From: Eumeta japonica
Taxonomy: Eukaryota > Arthropoda > Insecta > Lepidoptera > Psychidae
Reading direction: 5' to 3'
Assembly (NCBI GenBank): GCA_005406025.1
Contig: BGZK01001236.1
Location: forward strand, 122,134 to 186,133
DNA length: 64,000 nt
In this document: in pieces, positions 54,985 through 64,000 of the stretch
How positions within the stretch are numbered: the first letter of the stretch is position 1
How the letters are laid out: every line of letters starts with the position of its first letter
Made by a program: the position numbers and the translations under genes
Notes under the pieces: model-generated
What the model was told of the DNA's origin: nothing
Seen by the model: the letters and a program-made list of their open reading frames with translations, nothing else
The model's database searches: none

Positions 54985-55735
54985 TTTTTTAGGGTTCCGG
55001 GCCGAATTGGCACAATGGAACCCTTATAGTTTCGTCCTGTCCGTCCGTTCGTATGTCACAGGCTTTTTATTTATTTACAAACTACATGATATATATTGAT
55101 TAAATTTATCGTGTAGGTGTCTTGTATAAGCTGCTATTCAGTTACGTGGTTAAATAACAAAAATAAATATTTCTAAGGGGGTGGGGGGAGGGGCACTCCG
55201 TACATGTAAAAGAAAGTGAAAAAAAAATTTTTCACCAAACATCAACGAGTAGTACATACACACATTTTAAATTTTCTAAGCAGTTGTTTTGATTACGTGA
55301 ATAATTTCAGAAGTAATCGCTCCGAAACTTACAGAAATTGTGCCCCCTCCTTCTATTTTCTAAACCGTATGTCCAAAAAATATGAAAAAAATTAAGAACA
55401 TAATAAATACTTTCAACAAAAATTATTTCGAACACGATCGGACATTTTGGTTTTGAGTTATAGCCAAATAACTGCGCTTCTCAACAAAAAGACGTAAGTG
55501 CCATGAAGGTACACTCTTTTGATGATGCACTTTATTTTCCACTAGTCGAATATTAATAGTCGACACACTTACTTGTTTTTCTAGTTATAGGCGACTAAAG
55601 TGCTTATAACTATTCTGTGCGGGAAACATGGAAATAATGTAACAACGTACTTTTTTCACCTGTAGTGCATTTCTTTGTAATAATCTCTACGGAACCCTGT
55701 AATGAGCATGGTCCGACATGCTCTTGGCCAGTTTT
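54985..55735 (-). mobile_element. GGTTCCGTA-type element, full-length, GAGCATG subfamily
   Basis: Left end TTTTTTAGGGTTCC (54991-54998) pairs with GGAACCCT (55017-55024); next come GTCCTGTCCGTCCGTTCG and an AT-rich body. Right end: CGGAACCCT (55690-55698), then GAGCATG-GTCCGA-CATGCTC hairpin and TTGGCCAGTTTTTG. So AGGGTTCCG and CGGAACCCT face each other at the two ends, about 700 bases apart. No coding capacity. Same plan as the copy at 21975, with a different hairpin stem sequence. Confidence 0.7.
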
Positions 55736-56385
55736 TGTTTTCTCTTATTAAATAGGCATCGTCTCGTTTCGTGTATAATTACGTACGTGCACATCTCAAG
55801 GTGTTTATATGAATATTAAGAAATTTTGAATTGTGAAAAATTATTATAATTTTTTGAAAATAATTAAATTGTATATGTTCAGTAAATCTCAACTATGAAA
55901 ACCGTTGATAAATTGTTATCGATGAATTGTATTGCGATGGATATATCAACCAGCCGGAGATCTTGTTTATGTCGTTATTGCTTTCATGCAACCGTTTGAT
56001 TGGTCATTTATATATTAATTTGATATTGTAAGATCGTTTACTTCTCCTTAACGTAATAATATGTTTTTTTTTTGGATAATCTTCAAAAATCAAATGTTAT
56101 TATTATATTACCTTGAGTATTTTAACTACTCCGATATAAACCTCGAAGTTCATATTTTCCATTCGCAAAGTCGTTGTTCTATGACGACTTAAAAACAAAG
56201 TCAAAGAACTAATGAATAAACGAACAATTCTTATACAGAATAAAAAAAAAAACAACATTTAAAATGACCTCTAAAAGTTTATTGACGTTTTAATGATCTA
56301 TGGATTGTATTGGTCACGATCGGTTCGATAAACAGATAACCTTAGTTCATGTACACCGCTGAACGATCGCTAACCTTTGAGTAGA
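55736..56385. other. AT-rich non-coding stretch
   Basis: No gene. GTCGTTGTTCTATGACGAC (56171) is a short hairpin word. Confidence 0.55.
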
Positions 56386-56388
56386 AAA

Positions 56389-56645
56389 CCGGCCAAGTGC
56401 GACTCGTACTGGTGTGGACAGGATTCCGTACTGTAATTTGTTACATGAGTCCTCTATGAAAATAAGTGACACGTTTTGTATTATTAGGATTTATATTAAA
56501 TACTAGGATTTATATTAAATCCTAGTATTTAATATAAATCCTAGTATTTAATATAGATCCTAGTATTTAATATAAATCCTTACTGTGAGAATTTGAAGAT
56601 TTAGTATGTTTATTTACTCATAAATATTTCCTGCAGGTTCCGAAA
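56389..56645 (+). mobile_element. GGTTCCGTA-type element, plus-oriented fragment
   Basis: Head AAACCGGCCAAGTGCGACTCGTACTGGTGTGGACAGGATTCCGTACTG matches the family. Its body then contains the 19-bp inverted array at 56486, not present in other copies. The distal end is not found. Confidence 0.5.
56486..56580. repeat. 19-bp array with orientation switch, forming a 35-bp hairpin
   Basis: Two units of ATTTATATTAAATACTAGG-type sequence are followed by three units in the opposite orientation (CCTAGTATTTAATATAAAT). Arms at 56486-56520 and 56527-56561 pair with one mismatch around a CCTAGT loop. Confidence 0.85.
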
Positions 56646-58075
56646 TTATGCGCATAAAAATTTCAATCTACTTAGTCCAAGAAAATAAAATAGTATGTAT
56701 GAATTTACTTTACCTTCTTACGTTTATCGCAATCACCTTAAAAATGTTGATCAATCAAGTGATAAAGTGAATGCAAGATTCACATTATCAATTGATTAAT
56801 AAAGTGAATATTACATTCCTCAAAATGTGAAAAGTAAATTCATTCATTTAGTAGGACTATTAATTTATAAAGTTTAAATATTGTCATAACTTATAATATT
56901 GTATGCGCATTACTGTACGAGTATACTACATATAAACACGATTCTTTTTTTTTACTTTAAAAAACATTATTATTTCGATACTTAATTATTAAAATGACTT
57001 AACTTCTTTTAATTGAAAAAGATTTAGTTTCAAACAATTGAAAAAAAAAAGGCAAGCTATCTTTTGCTTGTAAAGTTGTAGGGGTGTATTCGCTCGTTAC
57101 CCCTGCCACGTCTGCCCAATAAATTATACGTGTTTCGTTAGCATCTATTAGAGAATTATCTGCTAAGTGATCGGCGAGTTTCGTGTTTAATTATGTAATT
57201 TTAACTCCTCGGGCAGCTAATGTGGGTATTTCTTTTATTTATATTTTTATCGCCTCTTGTACAAATCGGTCAGTCGTGATGATACCGTGGCTTCCAAACC
57301 ATTAAGCCTTTTTACATCTTAGAGATTTTTTTGCATATTCTCAGATGGGCCTTCGAAGTTCGACCTTGATTTAGATACGACAAAGCGTATACGTATATGA
57401 GCATACATGTTTTCATATACAAAATGAATATGTTTTTATTTAATAAGAGAAATACAATGAATACAAGTGTTTAAGTAGACGCTGATGGGCAAATGCGGCT
57501 CTACCGATTCTCTCTCCCTATCACATATATAAGTATAATTATCGGCAGATATGTTACATTTGCTTCGCTCGGTTCAGTGATCAACTTCATGATGTAAAAA
57601 TTTTGCTGAAAGTTGTCGCGCATTTTGTGCCATTCTAAAATTTCAACTGCGCAAAGTTTCTCAACTTATTATACAGATCTACCGTCAAGGATGTTGGATG
57701 TGCGTAAATTATTGTTGATGTTCTATCATATGAAAAGTGAAAACGTATTTGTTGCGGTGATCGCTCCTATTTTGCGATTAAATGTTGATAATTTTGTATT
57801 ATATATAGCCTCATTAATAGTGAACGTAGGACATGATAGGTGTGATAAATAGTTTTTTAAGAGTGATTCTACACCGTTTCACTTATCGGTGCCGGGTTAA
57901 GTGTAAAGATCCAAAGCGGAATTGTGATCGGGACCGAGATTAAAAATTCGGCGTTAATTTTTTTGTTTTGTCCGAAACGAAAGATGTACAATTTTCTTCA
58001 GTGCTTCAGTAGTACAGACCGCGGTCGAAATCTACCAATTATATCAAATACGTATGTATGTATGACACGTTGTGC
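56646..58075. other. AT-rich non-coding stretch with one hairpin
   Basis: AATCAAGTGATAAAGTGAAT (56753-56772) pairs with ATTCACATTATCAATTGATT (56778-56797), 18 of 20, loop GCAAG. The 79-codon frame at 57613-57852 is of ordinary AT-rich type. TTGCTTCGCTCGGTTCAGTGATC (57562) holds an initiator-like TCAGT. No gene. Confidence 0.5.
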
Positions 58076-58079
58076 TAGA

Positions 58080-58345
58080 AATTGAATATTAGACGTGTCT
58101 CACGTTCACACATCCCGTGTCGCGAACGCGGCGCCTTTTGCATTTAGCGTCGCCAATAAATCCAACAATAAGCAAACAATAGCCCGACACAGACTCTATC
58201 GACCCCATTGTTCCCTTCTAGTAATTGAAGGCTGTTTAATTACTCCCCGCGTTCGTTCCAGCAGATCGGCCACGTAGAGTCGTTACATCCGGCGGGACGT
58301 GCGCCGACTGCCGATTTCGATATGCGTTTCCATTTCGGTGACGTG
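58080..58345. promoter_or_regulatory. candidate enhancer with POU-, homeodomain- and Fox-like sites
   Basis: TTTGCATTT (58137-58145, POU-like), CAATAAA (58154-58160) and GCAAACA (58172-58178, forkhead-like) lie within 45 bases, followed by TAGTAATTGAAGGCTGTTTAATTACTCC (two ATTA-type cores) and CpG-rich CCGGCGGGACGTGCGCCGACTGCCG. No coding frame with domain. The clustering in a compact, GC-richer island is the strongest of its kind here; function inferred. Confidence 0.35.
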
Positions 58346-58439
58346 CGTACATCACTCGTTTAGTATGAACTGGCGACAACGAAATGCGGATTATGAAGCA
58401 ACTTCGTCTACTTTGTTAAATAACTGGATACGTATTTAT

Positions 58440-58690
58440 GCAATTTAAAATTAATGATCACCATTCGATCATAATATGGAGGGCTGGGGATGGAAAAGAA
58501 GGTGGCTTAGTAGTCAGCAGCCCGAGCTTGCTCCGCGCATCGGAGCACACGTTAAGCCGTCTACTCCTGAAGTGGTCACCCCATTTATGACAACGTTCGT
58601 TAGCAGACTCGAGCCAGACCGGGTCAGCATGCCCGGCTCGATCCCCGGGCCTATCGATCTGAAATATCAAAGTTTGTGTAACTGAATTTT
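58440..58690 (+). mobile_element. dispersed repeat, LINE 3' region type
   Basis: GGTGGCTTAGTAGTCAGCAGCCCGAGCTTGCTCCGCGCATCGGAGCACACGTTAAGCCGTC is a wording I recognise from lepidopteran RTE-like repeats (cgagc..cgcgcatcggagg..cacgttaagccgtc). Frames on both strands over it are artefacts. No polymerase coding remains. Confidence 0.5.
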
Positions 58691-59640
58691 GTCCTGTTAT
58701 TCGTTTGACAGAAGATTCTTAACTATTTTGTTATTCTGTTTTTTAGCTTAGTTCGTAATAGCATGACAGTTATTGCACCGAATTCCGTGTGAAATTCTGT
58801 TTGTTATTCCATCGAATCAATAAAGTTAGGAAGGCTTTCGTTTGGACGTAGATGTCTCGTAAGGAGAAGTTCGCACATTCGAAAGAGTCTTCACTACACT
58901 GAGGTGTGGTGTGTGGTGGTTTCGCTGAGCATACACGGTACGGTAGTTTTGGTGGGCAAAAGGGTTAATGTATAGTAATCGTCACAAATGGATAATACCT
59001 TCAACAAAGTTCCCACTAGGGTTTGCACGCGAAGCAGAGAAGCAGACGTGTGTGGTCGCGCAACGAACTTCGACAGTTGCCCAAAAAATAATTTGAGAAA
59101 ATCCAATCTCTTCTATCTGTTTGATGTAAGATACAACATTGTCCTCGATCTTAATTCGACTGGGACTAAAAAAAATTATAAAAATAAACACGTATAAAAG
59201 TAGTTCTGATGTATCTTAGACTAGACTGGATGTATTTTTAATGCCACGGTCGCACGTTTATCCTGAAATTCATTAATGAACCTTATAGGATTACAGTTTG
59301 TGGCTGCTAGATTTAGAAGTGAACTACCCCACACACCTCCAGTCATGATAGGGGTTTGGTCAGAAAACCTGCTACTTTCGATGGATAAATAAAGGCTGCA
59401 GCACAACACACACTAAAGGTTTGGAAGTCGACGAGACCTTTAGCGACACCAGCGCCACCAAAACGGCATTTCATCGAAGAGATCCGGTAGTACATGAACG
59501 GTTTACTATGCAAAATCATTTCATAACGGCTTACAAAAGCATCAAGCTACGCTTGTCGTATGCAAAAGTAGTTAAGCAACACTTATTGAGCTACTTCTTT
59601 TGTAAGTGTAAGTGAGCGCGTATTTTGCATGTGTAACTCT
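58691..59640. other. unassigned complex stretch, probably old repeat
   Basis: GTGGTGTGTGGTGGTTTCGCTGAGC, CAAAGTTCCCACTAGGGTTTGCACGCG, AACTTCGACAGTTGCCC and CACCAGCGCCACCAAAACGGC give moderate complexity. Overlapping 60-70-codon frames occur on both strands and none shows a domain. I cannot name the element. Confidence 0.3.
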
Positions 59641-60224
59641 CCGCGACATCGTTTCGTTGTGCAATCTTTGCTTTTTTTAATTCCATATATTCTAGGCGCG
59701 TTAACGGCAGAAGTGAAATTCTCTACGCTTAAAGAGTTTAAAACATTTTCTATTATATATCCGATTCTAATTTTATTTCCTCAATATGATGCTTAATGAA
59801 TTTAAATGATGTATTTAAAAAATATCTTCGGAATATAAGATGTTTTAGTGGGGTTTATGGAACACACAAAAAGCAGACGATGGTCCGGCGGATGTTTTTT
59901 ATCGCATTAAAAGTAAATTTACTTTGGGAGATTTATTTGAGTGCACCGTTTAATTCTAGAACATGCCATCATAAAAAAATAATTGCTAGTGTGTAAAGTC
60001 GGTTTACAGACGATAATTTTACGTGATAACCTCATAACAAAACATTGATGAAAAATTGCGTACTTTCATGAATTTAATTGGATTATTATCACTGAAGTAT
60101 AATTTAGTAATGATAATTGTATCATCATGAGAGATGCAAAATAATTATCATTATTTTCTATGAGGATAATTATTAGGAGAGGTTACGGATTAGGAGACGA
60201 TGATGATAAATAATGTGAGGAGAT
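59641..60224. other. AT-rich non-coding stretch
   Basis: TAATGATAATT/AATTATCATTA (60108-60153) is a short inverted repeat. Nothing gene-like. Confidence 0.5.
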
Positions 60225-60365
60225 AGATTTCTCACGATCTGAACGCTTAGGACGCCTCTCTCGCTCGTTCCGCGCTCTCGCTCGCACGCTCGGCTCAGGG
60301 GAACGCGACAATGAGTCATGTTTTTTCGTGCATGCAGCCGGCGTTCATCGATTTATAAGACGTTA
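60225..60365. promoter_or_regulatory. CTCTCG-rich segment, GAGA-factor-like (candidate regulatory element)
   Basis: CGCCTCTCTCGCTCGTTCCGCGCTCTCGCTCGCACGCTCGG (60254-60294) has several CTCTC/GCTC words like those bound by GAGA factor in insects, followed by GACAATGAGTCATG (AP-1-like TGAGTCA). Isolated in AT-rich DNA with no frame. Inference. Confidence 0.3.
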
Positions 60366-62150
60366 TCACGTCAAAAAAAGCTTGAGTATATATTTGAAGA
60401 ATCTATGTGAAGACGATTCAAAACAACACTATGTTTTCTTAGGCTGTTTATAAATGGCGAGTTCGACAGCGGCTTTTAAAAATGGCTTATTTTTAAAAGT
60501 ATTGTTTTTTATAATTTTTGTAAAGGATTCGTGGTACAATGTAAGCACTTATTATGAATTATGTAATTGTGTTTCATTAGTAAAACTTGTCTTGTAATTG
60601 TAAATTTATTAATCGGAATATTACATTATTATATTAATGCACATTGTATTATTATTTTATATTTGATACTAGTTTATAAGTTGTAGGGTCAGTTTTGATA
60701 AAAAAATGAATATCCCACCTAGTTCATCTTCTGCAACAAAAGGCTTAAAATGTTATTACTCAATCCTTATTTTATTTCTTAATGCTGTTTATTATCAGTA
60801 CAATCTTCTGTACAAAATGAACAAGGCTAAACACTTCGAGATTGTTCATTTGACTGGGCAAAATCAAGTGGCTTTGACTGGCGCTTGGTTAATATTTTAT
60901 CATTCATTTAACTAATATAACCTTAACCATTATACCCAATGACATAAAAAACCAAAATACTACAAAACAAAAGGTGTGACCATGAGATATATGCCATATG
61001 CAGAATCAGAATACCCGTGAAACAATAGCCACGGAGATTTGTTATTGATACGGCACACGATACACATCACGATCGTACAGCAAAATGTGGGTTCACCACA
61101 TTTTGCCAGTTTACAGGGATGTCTCGGCCCACATTTGTAAATTGTACTTGCATATTTATTGCATCACCGATAAAGTTTTTTACAAGCCTTGTTTAAAAAT
61201 ATCTACAGTTGCATTTTTGGTTAAGATTTCAATAAAAATTTAATTACAGAACATATTTTATATAAATTATTCACAAAAAAATTCAAGTCTTCATTTCAGG
61301 GACTATGGAATAGGGGTAAAAGATTAGTGAAAGTGTTTTATTTGATAACTATAACAGTACCTGAGTAGTGACAATTTTAAAATATCTATTAGACAGATAA
61401 GGTACTAGTACCCAGTGACGGCATTGTTCACTAGCGCCACATAGATTAATGTCAAACTCCGTTTTGCAAGACAAATGCCATAGATATTTAGATAGATTAG
61501 AGTTCGTCGTTTGTTAATCAATTTTATTTTAGTCATCATATTGTATAATCAGTTCACATAATTGATCAATATATATGGTATTTCAAAAATCAGCTTACTA
61601 GCTCATTTATATTATACAATTAAACAATAAAAATTAAATATGTACAAGAAACCAGACAAAGCATCTACAAAATTTAATAGATAAATGTGGATTTATTTGT
61701 ATAGTATTAAATACTCAGGTTTGTAACGAATACCTTAATTTAAAACGTAATCTAATAATTAATTTAGAAAAGAATGTCAACGAAGAAAGAGCTATATGTA
61801 AAGATGGTATCCTGTGGAAATTTGTAATCTCTGCCTACCCTTCTGGGAAATAGATGTGACTTTATATTATTATTATTAATAATAATAAAATACGAGTAAC
61901 GAGAATTTCGAAGATTTACATAAGAATGGATAATCTAAAAGATATAACAGAAACGAGTGTTGCATTATAAAGCCAAAAATTTCAAAAAAAAAAATAAGAG
62001 GAACCTCAATTTAGAAATTGATACATTATAGAGTTGGTATTTTAAAAAAGATTTATGTACGTAACATGCCATATAGTTGAATATATTATTTATCGATTTT
62101 GCAGAGAACTTAAAACGGTTTTTGTCAATTAATGGCATCGGTGAGATTCT
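60366..62150. other. AT-rich non-coding stretch
   Basis: A short exact hairpin GCAAAATGTGG-GTTCA-CCACATTTTGC lies at about 61080-61106, and a TTATTATTATTAATAATAATAA palindromic microsatellite at about 61868-61889. CTAGCGCCACATAG near 61433 is the recurring short repeat word. The 69-codon frame at 60706-60915 is unsupported. No gene. Confidence 0.55.
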
Positions 62151-62555
62151 TCTGCATTCGTTTTGTGTGGTTTCTCGTCACTATATTTTCAAGGCACGAA
62201 TCATGATCACCTTAGCGAAATAACGGGCGACAATGATGCAGGACAGTGAATGCGCTGTTGAGAACAATGCACCCGCGGCGCGCTCGGTTATATTCGTTTC
62301 GATTCGCCGGCGCTTGCATATTGTGCAATATATTTCGCAGTTGTTTATTCTATTGCAATAAGCTATTGACGTTTTAATTGGATTTTGATGCCTTTCAATC
62401 ACTTCAATATTTAATTCGAACCACCAAAACGCGATGCGTGTTTAGCGAGCTGTCTTACCTCTTTTATTTTGACGGAAGCAAATGAGAAAATTCGTTCGAA
62501 TCAAAGCTAACGATCGAATTAAAAACTCGGGACATAAAAACTCAAAGCGGTGAAA
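62151..62555. other. non-coding stretch with a GC patch
   Basis: CACCCGCGGCGCGCTCGG and CGATTCGCCGGCGCTTGC (62270-62318) are GC-rich and may be part of the following island. No supported frame. Confidence 0.4.
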
Positions 62556-63010
62556 ATTTAAGATTTCATTTGAAAAAAAAAATCAACCGACCGTTCGGCT
62601 CAAAGTTGGACCGGTTCGAAAAGGAGCACGCCCCCTGCTCGTTCGGCCGCCGAAGTGCTAACTTAGCGTCCGATAAACTCGCTCCGTTTATTTTAATGAC
62701 ATTTGGAATTCTAAGAACGGCGGCCGACGCCGCGCGGCCGCTGCGAGCGCCCGGCGCGGGCGCAGACGCGACCTTGCCATACTTCCTAAAATGCGGTCAA
62801 CATCGAATTGTAAGGGTGAGATCACATTTTTCTGCTGATTTGCGAGGTCTCGTCGTTTGCAGTGAAAACGCGTTGTACGCCAAAAGTCATTATTGTCATT
62901 AGAAAAATTGTTTTGTCACATTCTGGTCAGCTCGCCGCCGAGCATGTATCCTCCCCGGCAATCATTTTGTCGGACTGCGAGGGTTCCACCTACGAGACCT
63001 TCACCTTGAT
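62556..63010. promoter_or_regulatory. large GC-rich island (candidate regulatory element)
   Basis: GAGCACGCCCCCTGCTCGTTCGGCCGCCG, ACGGCGGCCGACGCCGCGCGGCCGCTGCGAGCGCCCGGCGCGGGCGC around a less GC-rich core CGTTTATTTTAATGACATTTGG that carries TTAATGA homeodomain-like and TTTATT words. A 110-codon frame and an overlapping 90-codon frame in another phase cover it; neither shows a domain. Strong CpG content is the main evidence. Confidence 0.35.
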
Positions 63011-63039
63011 TTCGTATGGTTTAGGGGATGCTGACGATG

Positions 63040-63210
63040 ATCGTCATCGCTACGGTAAATACATTCTGGCTCGACTCCTTGGCGTGTTCTCCGAAGCACG
63101 GAACGGATATTTTAATTTTAATGTTAATAACTGACTCATAGTCAAAATTCGAACTCTGTACCTTTCAATTTGAGAACAACACACTTAAACACTCGGCCAA
63201 TATCAGTATT
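63040..63210. repeat. dispersed repeat with CCGAAGCACGGA word
   Basis: GTGTTCTCCGAAGCACGGAACGG and AAAATTCGAACTCTGTACC..CACACTTAAACACTCGGCC match the order of blocks at 29640-29785 (GTGCCTCCGATGCACGGAGCG..CTCTTAAC..TGAG). A decayed copy of the same family. Confidence 0.4.
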
Positions 63211-63474
63211 TTAATAATGTCGTTAAAGTGTTGTTGAGAACTGCGTTTGCAAACCAAAAAAATTAATGGTATAAAATAAATCCTACAAAAAAATATTTTA
63301 GAATAGTTTTATTCTATAAATTCTGTAAAATTCCCCCTTTCCTCTCGCCTCCTCTCTATCAACATTAGCTTTTAAACGTGTGTGCTTAAATTTTAAAACG
63401 CAATTTGTTGGTTTGTATTGGAATTTAATATGCTTACGTCTTGTTTCTTTTTTGACGTGACAACGTCTTAAATT
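63211..63474. other. AT-rich non-coding stretch
   Basis: A pyrimidine run CCCCCTTTCCTCTCGCCTCCTCTC sits near 63332. Nothing else is seen. Confidence 0.55.
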
Positions 63475-63625
63475 AGGTTTCGTGGCTGGGAGTCACTTGA
63501 AGTGTAACGCTCGGTAACGTAACGATGAGTCACCGAACGAGAGAGGCCCGCTGAATGCCTTGCGTCTCTCTCCCACTAACCATGATCGGTCTGCCGCGCG
63601 CAGCACTAGAGAATTAGTATAGCCG
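63475..63625. promoter_or_regulatory. complex segment with NK2-like palindrome and GAGAG words (candidate regulatory element)
   Basis: CACTTGAAGTG (63494-63504) is a palindromic arrangement of the NK2-class CACTTGA site. GAGAGAG (63539-63545) and TCTCTCTC (63565-63572) are GAGA-type words 20 bases apart in opposite orientation. GGTCTGCCGCGCGCAGCAC ends the segment. No frame. Inference. Confidence 0.3.
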
Positions 63626-64000
63626 CAAATGTATTGCAAGTTATTGTATGTATATTTGTATATAAATACGTATGTATGTGTAAAGGTAAAATAAAATTTT
63701 GTTAATATGAAATTCAGTGCGAGATTCTTTGTATAAATTAATGTTTTAAATATAATTCTTTGTATAAATAAATGTTTTAAATTGTTACTATTATTTCATC
63801 CTTCTTCCTACTATACGAATGAATATTCACATTAAAATGATTTTACCATTCAAAGTCGTTGTCACGTAAAACTTTCGCCCGTATACCGACTTTACAGGCA
63901 ACCAAGCATTTTTTAATAAATTATAAGTTAGTCACATTCGAAGAACGTTCGAGACGGCTAATCAAGGGATAAATAAATATCGGTGTTTGAGTGCTGACAA
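63626..64000. other. AT-rich non-coding stretch at the right edge
   Basis: A direct repeat TTCTTTGTATAAATTAATGTTTTAAAT / TTCTTTGTATAAATAAATGTTTTAAAT (63724 and 63755) is 31 bases apart. No gene runs off the edge as far as can be seen. Confidence 0.55.

Noticed and set aside
62570..63134. 110- and 90-codon frames
   Set aside because: Both are explained by CpG-rich DNA; they overlap in different phases and show no domain.
1..64000. tRNA, rRNA, snRNA genes, CRISPR arrays, viral insertions
   Set aside because: I looked for tRNA arms with GGTTCRAATCC words, for snRNA starts, for regular spacer arrays and for retroviral-type polymerase motifs; none was found. The tRNA-like words at 26010 and 63150 are parts of a dispersed repeat with no cloverleaf.
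1..64000. A new defence or mobile system with several cooperating genes
   Set aside because: No two intact genes occur side by side; all recognised coding pieces are decayed and belong to known transposon classes.

Overview
The window reads as nuclear DNA of a moth or butterfly (Lepidoptera). It is about two-thirds A+T, has no prokaryotic gene structure, and carries dispersed repeats that I recognise as typical of Lepidoptera: a short SINE-like family whose 3' part reads GGCCGGCAACGCACTGGTGAC-like and ends in CTATAAAAA; elements headed by CCGGCCAAGTGCGAGTC and the word GGTTCCGTA; repeats beginning CCCGCGACTTCGTCCGCG; and remnants of LINE, Penelope-like, Helitron and mariner elements. The species cannot be named from this.

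No intact host protein-coding gene is convincingly present in 64 kb. Every open reading frame is short (at most about 136 codons). The ones that can be recognised belong to decayed transposons: a LINE reverse transcriptase tail (7.6-8.05 kb), a second LINE tail on the minus strand (24.2-24.7 kb), a Penelope-like element with a GIY-YIG domain (26.65-27.58 kb, minus), an N-terminal Helitron protein remnant (29.8-30.4 kb, minus) and a mariner transposase pseudogene (33.05-34.04 kb, plus). Two unrecognised small ORFs (11985-12197 and 47565-47891) are recorded as weak candidates only.

Layout: 0-9 kb holds a GC-rich island, three SINE-like copies, a 28-bp minisatellite and the first LINE tail. 9-25 kb has several GGTTCCGTA elements, two SINE-like copies and GC-rich islands at 18.0, 19.1 and 21.5-22.0 kb. 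25-42 kb is the repeat-dense middle (Penelope, Helitron, mariner, CCCGCG-type repeats), with GC-rich islands at 25.4-25.9, 28.8-29.1, 32.1, 34.5-35.5, 38.9 and 41.1 kb. 42-64 kb is mostly AT-rich, with one SINE-like copy, a full-length GGTTCCGTA element at 55 kb, several hairpins, and islands at 48.3, 52.2, 54.5, 58.1, 60.3, 62.6 and 63.5 kb.

The most reasonable reading is a gene desert or very long intron: AT-rich DNA loaded with old transposons, punctuated by compact GC-rich islands that contain words like homeodomain, Sox, TCF, Fox, POU, NK2 and FTZ-F1 sites. This would fit a developmental regulatory landscape, but that is inference; no flanking gene is visible to anchor it. The points most worth a second look are several near-perfect hairpins of microRNA-precursor size (47048-47118, 33330-33386, 28225-28286, 19703-19788), a compact multi-hairpin element at 48319-48399, and the islands themselves.
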